Assembly: GCA_030761205.1 (NCBI GenBank)
Contig: JAULJL010000003.1
Coordinates: 34,744,801 to 34,808,800 of the forward strand
Length of the DNA stretch: 64,000 nt
Direction of reading: 5' to 3'
DNA from: Fremontodendron californicum
Lineage: Eukaryota > Streptophyta > Magnoliopsida > Malvales > Malvaceae
This document shows positions 21,450-34,606 of the stretch, piece after piece. The translations under genes were made by a program, and so were the position numbers. How positions within the stretch are numbered: the first letter of the stretch is position 1; each line of letters opens with the position of its first letter. The notes beneath the pieces are model-generated. The model ran no database searches and had not been told where the DNA came from. It worked only from the letters and a program-made list of their open reading frames with translations.

Positions 21450-22232
21450 GATAAAATAATGTCAGCAAGTTTTAGTGTAATTTGTCTGCTTTCCTGGTTT
21501 CTTATGTTGCCTTGCCACTTGATAAATTGTAAAAGAGAAAATATAACAGATTGGATTAAAATAGATTTAATAATTCGTATATTTATATTGTATTTATATA
21601 TTTTTATATGTTATAATTGTGTTTAAATTATTATATATTTATATAAATTTTTGATATGATAATAATTTTTGTTATATAAATTTTGACACGTTTTTATATT
21701 CATATTATATTTGTGTTATTTTTTTATGTCATATTTTAATTTTTTTTGTATAGTATATATTTATGTAATATATGGTATCTAAAGTTATCAAATTTCAAAC
21801 GAGCTGCAGCGGGTGGTGCAAACAAATTTAGTACTGTTTCAGTGTTAGTTGATAGCCAAGGGGAAAAGTACGAAAGTTTCTAAAAAATCAATTTTTACTA
21901 ATTTCCTTTTTTTCAAATGAGCCTTTACTGTACCTACTCACGAGATTTAATCTAATTGATAGAGAGAGAAATTCTCTCTTTTTGTAATAACATCAATTTT
22001 TGTAAAAAAAAATATTTTAAATATATTAAATTGATAGAGAAAATGTAAATTAAAAAAAAAAAACTTAAATAAAAGCTTAAAATACCGTTAATCGTATTAA
22101 AAAAAATAAGCCTATATCAGATTTGTATTTAGTAAAAGTGAAAAAGACTATTGTCAAAATATAAAATAATTTATAGTAAAATTTTAAAATTATTTTGAGA
22201 TTTGAATGTTGAAAAAATAATATAAAACATAG

Positions 22233-22285
<53 letters not shown>

Positions 22286-23135
22286 GAGATTTTAGACTGT
22301 TAAAAAAAGAGAAGAATTAATTATTTTGGAACACCTCGTAATGGAAAGGTAGAGTTCAATTTCGAACAGTTTCATTTTATTTTCCCCTTTACTTCATTTT
22401 TTCTGTCCATCTATTTCCTTATTTTCTACCAAATATACTGTCAAAAATCATTCTCCATAAATGAGTAAATATATATCTTTCACTCACATAGAAAAAATCA
22501 ATAATTCCATAAGGAAAAAAAAAAAAAAAAAAAAACCTTCTAAACATTGTTTTCACACTTTTACCATTGCCATGTTTTTAGTTTTTCATCCATCTCCCTT
22601 CATTCAAACTTCTTTTTCCCTTCCCTAGCCATTTTCTCTTCCATTCCACCATAACTCATCCCATCAAGCATACACAACAATATTTCCGTGTCATAATCGT
22701 ATTTAAAATATTATATATATAAATTTTGATATGTCAATAATTCGTATTATATAAATTTTGACACGTTTGTCTATTCATGTCCTGTCCAAAATTACCAGGT
22801 CTACATAACAGCGTCCAGTCAATCACATTATGGGTTAGCATTTGGCAATTTATCCCCACTTTAGGCAGAGAATTGGTACTTCATATAACAGAGTGTCAAT
22901 CTCAGAATCAAAATTCTAGCAAACAGGCAAATATGTATTCTTTTTTGTCATTGAACAAGAATAAAACTTTGGCTAACCAAACATATACGAATCTAGATAC
23001 ATGCTTCTTTTTTTTTTTCTTCCAAATTGCTTATCTAATCACCTAAGATGAGAAAGCATATACTTGTTGCCTAAAATAACAAAAAGAAAAGGGAGCACCT
23101 TAACCAAAGGGATATCATATAGCATACTTGCATTC
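21450..23135. other. AT-rich spacer with TAGACCTG-family remnants
   Basis: Holds a (TA)n run at 22234-22280, a poly-A run near 22512, and two degenerate inverse-orientation copies of the TAGACCTG hAT-type family (about 21565-21785 and about 22690-22803; the latter keeps the terminal ATTACCAGGTCTA). No gene is supported. Confidence 0.6.
22234..22280. repeat. (TA)n microsatellite
   Basis: About 23 uninterrupted TA units. Confidence 0.93.
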
Positions 23136-26100
23136 TCAATAAACCCTATTGCTGACGGTTTGATAAAGGGACCTCAGCTGCGTGTTCCATTTATCTATAG
23201 CAGTGTACTTCTTCATACCCTTTGACCTGCACGAGCAAGCAAATGTAAGTAAAACTGTAAAAGTCGTCGAATCACGCTGACATTGGTTCAACTTCAACTC
23301 AACCTAGTAGAGTAGTAAATAATAATAAGTAGGCTGACCTGTCACCACGCTCCAACAGCCGGTTCACTTGATCAATATGCCCATCAATACGATTATCCAA
23401 GATCAAGGAAACCAACAACTGCTCAACATCTTTTTCAGGCACATTGAGTTCCTGAATGTTGAAAGTTCATGGAGGAGTTGAATGATATGTTTTTTGAGAA
23501 AATCAAACATATCTGGAGTTTATTATATAAAAGAAAGATCAAGCTATTCATGCTAACTGTAATAATAACTAAAGGAAATAAATAAAATGAAACACCCGAA
23601 GTAACTGACTAGAAAGGAAAAACTGTAGCTTTCACCTTTGATATGAAAGGGATCCGGATTCTTGTATATGGTTTTATAAGCTTAAGTAGCACTTGAGTTC
23701 TGACATTCTTCAAAAGATCTTCGATATAATTTCGGATGAACGGATCATCCATGATTGTCCTTCGGTTACTCTGTGAAAGTAAAAGTAAAAAAATCAAAAG
23801 GAAAAAAAAAATCCAAACTTAACAAAAAGGAAACCAAACAGATGTAAACAGCAATATATATAAAGCATTGCACAAACCTTAAGGATTTTTTCAAACTCTA
23901 TTATCTCATTTCGTTGATAGGCTGCTATAAGATTTGTCATCGCCAAAATCTCAGGGTCATTTTTGTACCTGCAGGAATAGCAATGAGGAGAGAGAGAGAG
24001 AAAGAGGCTACATTTAGAAGGTAGGGATATAAAATAAACTTACGGCTTTGCCTCCTGACCATCAAAAGGATTAACTTCAGATTCCATCAGCATATTAGCC
24101 AGAACAAGGTATCTGTGAAACCACAAGATGAAAAGATAATTTGATAATAGAAGGCATACAAGGACTTATTTATTGGATAAGAGATTAATATATTTGAAAC
24201 ATCTCTGTTCCTGTTCATACCCCTTGCCTATCTTTTTTATTTGTGCTCCTCTAGGATAGTGTTCTCCTTCAGTTCTCACCAAGTCTATCCCTACTTTCTC
24301 TTTCTTTTTTGCTCTCCTAGATCTCACTGACTGGGATTTTCTTCATATCTCCTCCATATTGATCATTCTTTACAATCTGTCCTCAACCTTTTATGCCTAC
24401 TGTGGCAATTAGTTATTTCTTATGTCACTTTTGATAAAAGAACATTTTGATTCAAAGTGCCCCCTCACACATGTTTAGCGAAATGTTGTCCATTTTATAC
24501 ATTAGTTACGGGTCACCCTAGTGCTGTAATGGGGTTAGATCAGAAAGCTGACAAAGAATCGCAGATAACGAGCTTCAGCTCTCATGTCAAATCTTTACTA
24601 TTATAATACCAATGACAGAGAAGAGGAGGAGTGCGCATCAAATTGAAAATGTAAATGTTGTCCATTTTATACATTAGTTACGGGTCACCCTAGTGCTGTA
24701 ATGGGGTTAGATCAGAAAGCTGACAAAGAATCGCAGATAACGAGCTTCAGCTCTCATGTCAAATCTTTACTATTATAATACCAATGACAGAGAAAGGAGG
24801 AGTGCGCATCAAATTGAAAATGTGAAAAAAAACATAAAGAAAAAAAAAAAGGAAACAGCAATCATACTTTAGGCATTGTATACGTCTCTGATTTCCAGCT
24901 TCATCATAGTTCTTGAAAGCTTCAAAGAAATCTGTGGCTGCCTCAGCCCATTGACGCTCAGCCATATGCATCTTGCCACCACATTCACGAATTATTCCCA
25001 TGATCCTTGGATGCGGTATTGCAGACTTGACAGCAAGTGCTTTTAGGTATAATTGCTGCATTTAATCCAATATCTCAGACACAGCTAAACCGCTATATAA
25101 GACCAAACCCAGACATAAACCGTATAACTTTGTAAAACAAATATCAGACAGAATTAAGGTTTGTTTTTCAGCTATCATATAAAATAAAACAAAATTACAA
25201 GTATCCATCAAACAGAGTTAGCAATATCACATTCATCAAACTTTTATGGCATTCCATTTTTCCACAATAGATTGCATTAGGAGTTGCAAAAGTTCATATA
25301 CTGAAGTCTGAAGTCTGAACATATCCAATTTCTGACAACTATGTCTACACTTTAACCCTACACAAAACTCAACCGGTAGTTTGTAGCATCAAACTCTCTA
25401 TGTAGCCTGACAACCTGCATACAGGAAAAGCATGGTTTAGAGGATTTATGCTCTCCCTCTCTTTCTATCGGACCTTATAGGTGGATATTACTTATACCAT
25501 AATATTTGTAAGATTACATTTTGTTGAACTCTTCATATGTGCTAAAAAATTAATGAAGTCATCATAGTGCAACCTAATATTCATTTCCAAATAATTTTGA
25601 TATTCTTCTAAAATAAGATAATAAAAGAAGAACGAGTTGGAAAGGCAAGAATTCAGCATTAACTAAGGGCAGAAAGGTAGTAAACTCTGCATGCAATTAA
25701 GGTTAAACAACAGTTAAAACTTCTGGTATTCAGTATGAAGTATTAACTAATAGTGCTTCATGGCAATGTGAACAATATCATTGACCAGGTTCAAATAACT
25801 TTTTCAGACTACAAGTGAATATACTTTAGTAGTTCTAAGTTTGAAAGTTGCTAGAATTCTAAAGAAAAGCAAAAGCAAGACACGGGTCTAGACTTTCACG
25901 CCTAAGGTTCTAGAGATTTCGTATCTTAGTTTAACATTGCTTCACACGAATTCCAAAAGGAAGTGTACTTGATATTTAGCAAACAACACATTGGGTACAC
26001 ATTCTGCTGTGTACATTACTTAAATGGGAGATCAATGATGACAACAAAAACAATATCAACTTCCTTTCAGTTGTAGACCTTTAGTAGGGAAATACGACTG

Positions 26101-28734
26101 CTTGTGTTCCATTCCTGAACTGACAAACATCATATGTCATTGTTGTCATTTGTAATTAATTATATTAAACATGTAATAGAATCATTCCTTCTTCATCAAT
26201 AAAGAGTTCTTTTGTTACCAGCTGGATTTAAGATACTTAATGTCAAATTTTCACTTTCTTGGTACATATGAGGAAATCTAGAAGGGGAGAGGGTATAAAG
26301 ACCTTAGACCTCAATCCTCTTAAAGAGGGGTAACAACTGCTAGGCCAATCCTGTTGTTCTTAAGTCTTAATGTCACTTACTAGCAGTCTATGGTTCCTTT
26401 TAAAAACAAGTAAAAAAAGAGAAAGGAGGAAGGGGGGTCAAATAATGGAAATCAGGTTTGAGAACTTCCCCTTTCCTTGTAGAGATGGTAAAAAGGGTAG
26501 ATGGCATACAGTAAACAAGTAGATGTGATTCTATTAAGAAGCACAAAGGGAAAAAAAAAAAAAGACTATGAAGAAGGACAACTACTGAAATTAGGTTTGA
26601 CATTTTAGAACCCTTCCCTTTCTATTAGAGATTGTAAAGGGTAGATGGCTTTAAATTAAACAAGTAGCTTTACTTCACACAACTAAATTAAGAAATAAAG
26701 TATTCAACCAAGCTTCACAAAGTCCTAGCCCAGCTCAAATGGACCTCTGTAAGTCTATACGTTTTTCATTTTAAAAAGCAAGTTAAATTACCTTAAGCTT
26801 TTTGTTGTTCTTTGTCTCGGTATACATTTGAATTTCAATTGCATATACTTCCAGAAGCTGACTTCCCTTCTTTTGATCATCTGTACCATCTTCCCTTTGA
26901 CAAGATTTATGAAGTTCCTTCAAAATCTGATAGTGCAACACATTAGCTGATTATGTTCTAACATTCTGTATCCTGGATAAATGAAATTATAGGTTTGGGA
27001 AAGATACCTTGCTCATTCGCCCATACTCACACATATCGAACCAGATCTTGCAAAGCTTAAGATTCGTCTTAAACCAAAGTCTCTGCATGACAGAAGCAAT
27101 ATATCACATCTTTATGCAAATGCCAAAGCAATGATATTGTACATTTGATAATTTTCTAACCTCATTCTTTGCCTCTTCAAGGGCCTTCAGAGTGGTCTGA
27201 TAGAATTCTTGCAGGAGACCAAAATTTCGACTAGCTGACCCGGAAACAAAATCCATAATATTATTTATACATTTCTCGCTGTAATTTCGTGTCACTGCTG
27301 ATTTGATGTATGTTAGCATCTCCCTGTAAGCATCCATCATTTCTTTATACCTCCCTAAACGGTAATAGAGCTTTACAGTTTGCTTCAGAGCTTTGAATCC
27401 CCTAGCATAGAAAGTATGAGTACACTATTTAATATTGATAAACAAGGTTCAAATAAATTACAAACTTTTTTGGTGAATGAGACATTTATATTTAATGGAT
27501 AGCTAAAACAAAGACCACAATCAGTAAAGGTTGCAAGAACTTTATTTAAATAAAGGAATTCTTTGGTAAATTTAACATAAGAGAGAAGTCCATCCCTATG
27601 AGGCAACAGACAACATATGCTCTAAATAATATGGCTAGCATGTGCTAAATCATAAAAAAACTTAGCACGAGGAAAGCAAAAAAAAGCATTAGTTGGCAAC
27701 AATTGTAGAAACGCTAGGTAATATAACCATAATATACCAGAAAGTAACAAATCCAAATATCAATTCCAGAGAACTCACCACTCAGCCTTCTCAGGCTCCA
27801 TGCTAACCACTTCAGCAAAACCAGAAAGTGCTCCTTCAGGGTCTGTTTCTACCAAACCTTTTATCACAAAAGAAAACAAATTATTAGTAATAAAAAGTAG
27901 GAAATTGATAAGACCGCAAACCAACAACAAGGTTTTAAGCATTTATCCAGACAGAATTGGACCCTTGAGCTCACCTCCACTGCTACTTCTATGGCGCAGG
28001 AGATGCTATTCAGGAACCAATTATTATATGATAATCAATTATTGATTAATCAAGAGGATATTGAGAAAATGCAAACACACTCACACATACATAATACGAA
28101 GCGCAGTACTGAACAAAATAAAGGGACCTTAACAGAACACATACACACAAAAGAGGGAGAAAAAGAACCAGAAAAAAAGGTTAATGAAAAAATAACTATA
28201 ATAATAATAAAAGTAAGGCAGGAGGGGGTTAATTGCTAAACTCATAATGAGCCTAACAAGTTTAGGTTAATATTTAACCACTACGCAACAATTATAACTA
28301 AATAACTTCCCAATTTAAACCCTAACAGCACTTCACAACCTTATTCAAAAAGTGAGCTCTAACTCTAATCTAAGGTAATATTTTGAAGCATATAAAAATA
28401 TGAAGAAACAGATATTATACTTTTTTAGGTAAAGCTGAAACAAAGCATGATCCTAGCCATATCAAAATTAAGATTAGAGAATAATATAGGGAAAAAAAAC
28501 CTTTGGAATTGTAATATTGATTCTCAATATCAACGTCTTGTTCCTCAGGCTCCTCATCAGAGTACTCGAATCCATAATCCTCCATATCCGCATCTGCCCA
28601 ATTCCAAAAACCGATCGATTTTATCAAGCGCTAATAACGAAACTGATTTTTTTTTTTAAAGAAAAAGGTTAATACTACAAAATTTAAATTAGAATCAAAG
28701 AAAATCACAGAGAAAAGAAGAGACCTGAAGCCAT
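23136..28734 (-). CDS. CSN2: COP9 signalosome complex subunit 2
   Basis: PCI-domain subunit of the nuclear COP9 signalosome, which removes NEDD8/RUB from cullins and so tunes cullin-RING ubiquitin ligases (FUS12 in Arabidopsis). Twelve exons with canonical junctions: 28725-28734, 28501-28593, 27779-27857, 27161-27401, 27008-27082, 26792-26926, 24868-25055, 24044-24112, 23878-23968, 23636-23770, 23339-23451, 23136-23226. They sum to 1320 bases, 439 residues plus TGA, the length I recall for plant CSN2. Visible: acidic N-terminus MASDADMEDYGFEYSDEEPE, helical repeats (KALKQTVKLYYRLGRYKEMM, RLWFKTNLKLCKIWF), then the PCI winged-helix part (DDPFIRNYIEDLL, PFISKELNVPEKDVEQLLVS, DNRIDGHIDQVN) and the tail QTVSNRVY. 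Exon 1 encodes only three residues and a base. Intron 7 carries a 172-bp tandem duplication. No lesions seen. Confidence 0.97.
24481..24822. repeat. 172-bp tandem duplication in CSN2 intron
   Basis: 24481-24652 is repeated at 24653-24822, near-identical; the clear difference is AGAAGAGG against AGAAAGG (2-bp indel). It lies between exons 8 and 7 and does not touch splice sites. Confidence 0.93.
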
Positions 28735-30385
28735 GATTACTGGATAAAATCGGCTAAATTAGAATCTTTTGGGAATTTAGAGAAGCGAAGGTGAAGGTGT
28801 CGATTTACTGAAATTAAATTAAACTAGAATAATTGCGCGGCTACGCCCGGCTAGACCCCTTAAATGTCGAGTTATTTGTCCAAAGGCAGGCTATATATGA
28901 AAGTTTTTTAGACAAAAATATTTCCATTGAAATATAAGTTTGGATAAAAAATGAGTAAGATTTTGATTCTACTAATAAAAATTCGAATATGATCCGTTTT
29001 TTATTTATATAATATATTATTTATATATATTAATAATTTATATCATATAAAAAATAAATATATATGATATTATAATATAAATATTTTAAATATATTAAAT
29101 TATTTATGTTTTAAAATTTCATAAAAAAATAAAATTATTAAAAATTAAATAAAAATAATATATTTGTTTAAATTTTTTAGAAAAAAATAATATGAACGGA
29201 CTTAAACGGGTTTAACTATTCATTTACAAATATGAGTAAGTTTGGACAGAATTTGAGGTTCATATTTCGGGTCGGATTGAATTTGAACAATTATATATGA
29301 TATTAATATCATATTAGACCCGAGCAGCCCATGAACATCGACAAATATAAAAAAAAAATGTTTATTTTTATTGAATGATAAGTATTTTTTTTATTCATAC
29401 AAAAATTTGTACATTTTCAAAATTTTCATTTTATGAGTTTTTTTGTAAATAAATATTTTTTAATATTCAATTTAATTTAATAAACAATAAATAAATTGAT
29501 ATATTTAAGAGGTGTTTTCTAAATCCATTTTTTATTATTAAGTTTAATTTTTTGACCAATTATTTTTATTTTTAATTAATTATTATTTTTTTTAAATTAT
29601 TGTTTATTAAATTCATTAAATAATTATATAAATGAAAATATATATAATAATTCAAAAGCCAATAAATAAATAAATAAAATAATTGCATTTTTAGTTTTTT
29701 TAAGAATTAAGCAAATACCCATAAAAATTATATAAAAAAAATGAGGGCTTAAAAAAATTCAAACAAATACCCAAAAAGAAGAATTGCAAATTTGCAATTA
29801 GGCCTCAATCCCTCTCTCTCTCTCTCTCTCTTATTTTTTAAATTTCATTTTTAATTTTTTGATTTACTTTTTTGAAAAATTCAAAAAAAAAATTAAAAAA
29901 ATTTAATTCCATAAAAATAAAATATTTTTATTTTTAATTCAAAGTTAAAAAATAATAATTTTCCAAATGCTAATGCACTTTATCCCCTGTTGCGTTTTTA
30001 CTAACAAAAAAATGACATGTTATCAAACCGTTAAACACTGAGATAACATGAGTGATTGAATACAAATTTATGTACCTAATTATTGTAAAAAAAAAAAAAG
30101 TATATTCAAAGAGCACTTTACCTAATAACCCTATAAATGGGACTAGAACAGCAAAATGTTGATTATAGCCACTGCACAAGTATCTATTCAGAGTTGATGA
30201 TGCCTAAACAAAAACAGTTTACAAAGCCATAGTTGTTTGAAATCCATGGTCCTAATAAAAATGTCAGCAGAGATCAATATGAAATGATATAAGGAAACAC
30301 GTTTAAACATCAGGTACGATAACAATGGGAGATTAGCAAAAGAAGATGAAAATATCAATAACGAGTAATCTGGTTCCACTAATAT
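28735..30385. other. Spacer between PAG1 3' end and CSN2 promoter
   Basis: CSN2 5' leader and promoter run up from 28735 in minus orientation. Beyond it the sequence is AT-rich with poly-A/T blocks and a (TC)n tract at about 29812-29831. A degenerate GC-tipped element may lie at about 29190-29340 (GGGTCGGATTG, GACCCGAGCAGCCCATG) but no termini could be matched. The PAG1 3'UTR lies below 30386. Confidence 0.55.
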
Positions 30386-33300
30386 TTAATCAGCATCCAT
30401 CTCTTCTAGTGCAGCCCTAGCCGCAACCTTGGCTTCCTCTAAAAGGGCATCAGGAACCTGAAATCCCACGAAATCGATGAACTGTTCAGATGGATGTATT
30501 TCTAAGAATACAAACAAATAAATATATAGGATTTGCAAGAAATTTAAATTACATGGAAACAAAGAGCTATTAATCATTCATGTCATATGCCAAAAAAAGG
30601 GTCTAGCGTGCCATGATAATTGTTTGAGCATACAAGAAAATATAGCATAAAAAATAAAAGCATTCAACAAAAATGTGGAGGTAGAGCCAATTGAAGATAA
30701 AACAGGAGACAGATTTTAAGATGGTTCTTGACATGTGAGATGAAAGCCCGTATATGCGTCTATTACATGTGATTCAATGGAAGATTCCCGTGTCAAAAGA
30801 GGCCAAAAATACATGGTTAAAAGCATTGAAAAGACCTTACTTTTACTAATCTTACTTAGTATATGGTCTTAAAAGAACAAAATGGCATAGATAGTCTAAT
30901 TCATGTAACCAGCCTTGTGTAGGAGAAAAAGGGCATGACATTGTTGTTGCTAGTTAGAATGTTGAAACAAATGCATATATAAAAGAGGCTCTGAAGAATT
31001 ACCTTTTGATGTTGTTGCTTCGACTCGTCACAGACCCAACTCATCTCAAGTTCAAAGGCCTTATCCTTTGCTTCATCATGTACCTTGTAGATGCTGCTTA
31101 ATAATAACTCACATTGTTAAATAAATCCAGTACTAGCATCAAAAACTTGCATTCAAAGGAAGAAAATACCATGTATAGCAAAGCATAATGAATATGAAAA
31201 TTTAAGATAAAAACAAAAGCACTCCTCCTGGACCTCCTTCATCTTAAAAGTTCGAGTTCTCTTGTTCACTTCTAATTTGTTTTGAATTTTACATACTGCA
31301 AGAAAGTGGCAAGTTAAACTGTACCAGTATACATTGCCAATTCAGTGACAAGGTAATTAAACTATTCCCTAACTTTTGCCAGAGAAGTGAGATTTCAGTT
31401 TGTTGTAATATGTAGAAACATTCAGTAGGAGACACACGCACAACAATCTATAATCGAACAATTTAAACTATACCCTTACTGTTGCCAGAGACGTGAGATT
31501 TTTTTTGGGATAATTGACAAGTGAGATTTCAGTTTCGCAATATGTAGGATCATATAGTAGAACACACACAACAATCCATAATCCAAACAAGATTTATTTA
31601 GTTAATTCTTACATAATGACTTAGGTAAATATTTCCACCGCAAGTACTAGGCCAAATTCCGAATATCGGAGATAAAATCAGATTTCCAAGAGAATTAAAC
31701 TATTTTATATGTTTTGCATTACAACTTAAGTAGCCCACAGCATTATAGATATAAAAGAAGACTTATGAATTAAATGTAAGACATTCTTTTATAGGGTAAT
31801 TTACATTTTGAGTCACTAAACTTAGCATCAACTTTCATATAGGTCATAAACGTTTAATTTCATCAAATTACATTATTGAACTTTTATTATTAATAAATTA
31901 GATCACTTATGCTAATTCCTTAAGTATTTTTAATGAAAAAGTAGACTCAACATGATTTTTTTTTTACCTAAAATGTCAATCATGCATTATCTTGATGAGA
32001 TGTAAAAAATGTATGCATATTCGGTCAGCTTTTCCATTAGACTTACTCAACAGAATTAGCATAAATGACCTAATTTATTAATAATAGAAGTTCAGTGATG
32101 TAATTTGATGAAATTAAAGGTTTGTGATCCACATGAAAGTTGATACTAAGTTCAGTGACCCAAAATGTAAGTTACCCTTCTTTTATAAGATCTTTATAAA
32201 ATTATCTCTTTTGAGGTACAATATAAGCTTAAAGTCACATTTTATCCAAACTCTTGGCAGCTGGTTTCGGCTATGTAGTTGAATATTTGTGCACATGTAT
32301 CATTGGTCGTCATTCGTCAATCGTCATAAGGGAAAACATAAATCTTTCCACTACCATAACAGTCACGCTAATATTGTGCTAAACCAGACATTGCAAAGAA
32401 TAACCAAATAAACAGAGAAAGAAAAAAACTTTGATGTTGTTGCCCAGATTTTCAGGTATTGCAAGTATAACAGAGGACTAGCATTCAAAATGATGGTGCA
32501 AGCAAGAATTGAAAGGGGAGGAAAAAAGAAAGAGAAAACTGAAAAAGAAATGCACAAACAATTTTAGAACCACTAATTAACGTGCCCAGATTCCAAATAA
32601 GTATATTAGAACAGAAACAGGAAGAAATTAAGATAGGCAACACTCACATTTTGGCTACTTCAATAACCCCTTCCCTGCATGTCATTTCGGACAGATTCAA
32701 CTTTTCAATTTCTCTGTCCATATATTCCATCAACCATAAACGTATTAGTTATTTACAAGATGAATGCAGAAAGAAAGAGGTAATCAAAGATTATAAAGGT
32801 TGAGATCATAATAGAGGTTTTAACTTCTTTATATGTTTCGCAGGATATAGCCCCTAACCAAACAGAATGGAGAAAACCATTTCATGTAGTTAGGCCCAAC
32901 TAGTTTCATGTTAAGGCTAAGTCGACTTGATTTGATGACTCATAGGCAAATGACAAGTAGTGAAACAGCACGCAGTGGTGGAATCGTAGTTCATTGCCTT
33001 TAATCTACTAGGCTACATCCACTCCACATTTTTGTATTTTCTTTTTTATTAAAATTGAATAAAGCAAACTCAGATTAAGGCTTCCTTCGGCTCCATTGAG
33101 GGTTTTTATTTTCAAATTTTATACTGAACTTTGAAGATTTCAATTTCTTAAAAGAAAGACAAATCACAATATTGAGGAAATTCAGAAGTGGGGGAAAATT
33201 CTTAATAATTCGAGAGAATGCATAGAACATCTTCATTGCTGATTGGTTTTCATAAGAGATGAAATTATAAGCAAAAAAAAAAAAAAGATGCCATTAAAAG

Positions 33301-34606
33301 GCTTTTCAACTGGATGACCATTACATCAAAATAGAACATTAGCTTTCACTGGTTGAGATGGAAAAAGCAAAACTCCAGAATATATAATGCTCCCATCATT
33401 CATCTCATCTAACTAGCTAGCATGACGAAATGATTTTATCAAATACCAGCCTCTAAGTTCCACAAAATGAAAGAAATAGTTTTATGACTTACGTTTTGGC
33501 AGCTTGTTTTCCCTTCCCGATCGCAGCACCGAAGTATTTCTATATCAATTTTAACAAGCAATGAGGCAAACAAGAAGAAATAAATCATTGACTAGTGGAA
33601 AATATAAATATACCAATGGACCTAGTAACAACACACAAAGAAGAAAATGAAGCTCTAATTGGAAGAAATGAACTTACATAGGAGATTCCGGATGGTTCAA
33701 CCATATATAATTGGGGACCATCTCTATCATAACCTCCGAGTATTATGCCACAACCAAAGGGCCTGAGCCACCAGTAGAGGGTGCATAAATGGACATAACT
33801 TGCGACACGTTCAGCAAGTTCTTTGACAGGAATGGGTTCACCATAGACACTACACCACCAAAAACAAATGAAACTTATAATTAGATGGACATATAACAGG
33901 TATAATTAAAGCAACATTTTGGGAATTTTAAGTAAAGAAAAAAGGGAAAACCTTTGGTAATTTGTAGCTTCAGATTTAGCACGAGCCACAATTTGTCTAC
34001 CGTCAGCTGCTAATCCAGCCACTGCCTGAATTACAGTATCCAATATCATATAAAGAGAAATAGAGAGTAAGAACCCCAAATGTTAGCATTGAAATTGTGG
34101 GTAAAGATGCAATTAAATTAAAGTTAAAGCTGAAAAAAAAAAAAGGGGTAATAGTGAATACCATGCCGGAATGACGATGAACTGAGTGGATTCTTCGATT
34201 AGAACCAGGTAACATCATCTTTGATGCTATCAACTTCTCCACTCCCTAAAATAATAATACTCATTTTAGTCTACACCCAAATATTTGCTGCTTTTTTTTT
34301 GGGTTCAAAATAAGCAATTAAGGAAAAATAAGAAGAAAAAAAAGCATTACCATCACGATCCCATCTTTGCATTTTATTCCAATCACAGTTCTGCAACAAA
34401 AAAAAAAATAGTTTTTTGTAAACAAAATTAGATTTTTGACACCCTAGAAAATATAAAAAGAAGTATATAAAATTATAAATATTAAAAAGAAGAAGAGCGG
34501 ACCCGCTGTTATCGACGGCTTTGGCGGCGTACTCGATCTGAAAAACGCGGCCGTCGGGAGAGAAAGTGGTAACTGAGAGATCGTAACCAGTTCCGATGCT
34601 GCTCAT
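30386..34606 (-). CDS. PAG1: 20S proteasome alpha subunit 7 (alpha type-3, PAG1)
   Basis: Structural alpha-ring subunit of the 20S proteasome core; alpha subunits gate substrate entry. Nine exons: 34503-34606, 34351-34390, 34162-34245, 33952-34025, 33678-33849, 33493-33539, 32648-32713, 31003-31093, 30386-30457, all GT/AG, totalling 750 bases (249 residues plus TAA), matching the plant family length I recall. The N-terminal alpha signature YDLSVTTFSPDGRVFQIEYA is intact, followed by GIKCKDGIVMGVEKLIASKM, NRRIHSVHRHSGMAVAGLAA, YVHLCTLYWWLRPFG and GGYDRDGPQLYMVEPSG. The acidic tail ends EEMDAD. The intron between exons 8 and 7 is long and contains a Mutator-like MITE (31794-32177). No lesions. 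Confidence 0.97.
31794..32177. mobile_element. Mutator-like MITE with long inverted repeats, in PAG1 intron
   Basis: A 384-bp element starting GGGTAATTTACATTTTGAGT and ending with the inverse CAAAATGTAAGTTACCC. The two arms (about 130 bases each) are imperfect inverse complements, with a short unique centre. Flanking direct repeat TTCTTTTATA (31784-31793 and 32178-32187), 10 bp, or 9 if one base belongs to the end, fits the Mutator superfamily. No coding capacity. Confidence 0.9.
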
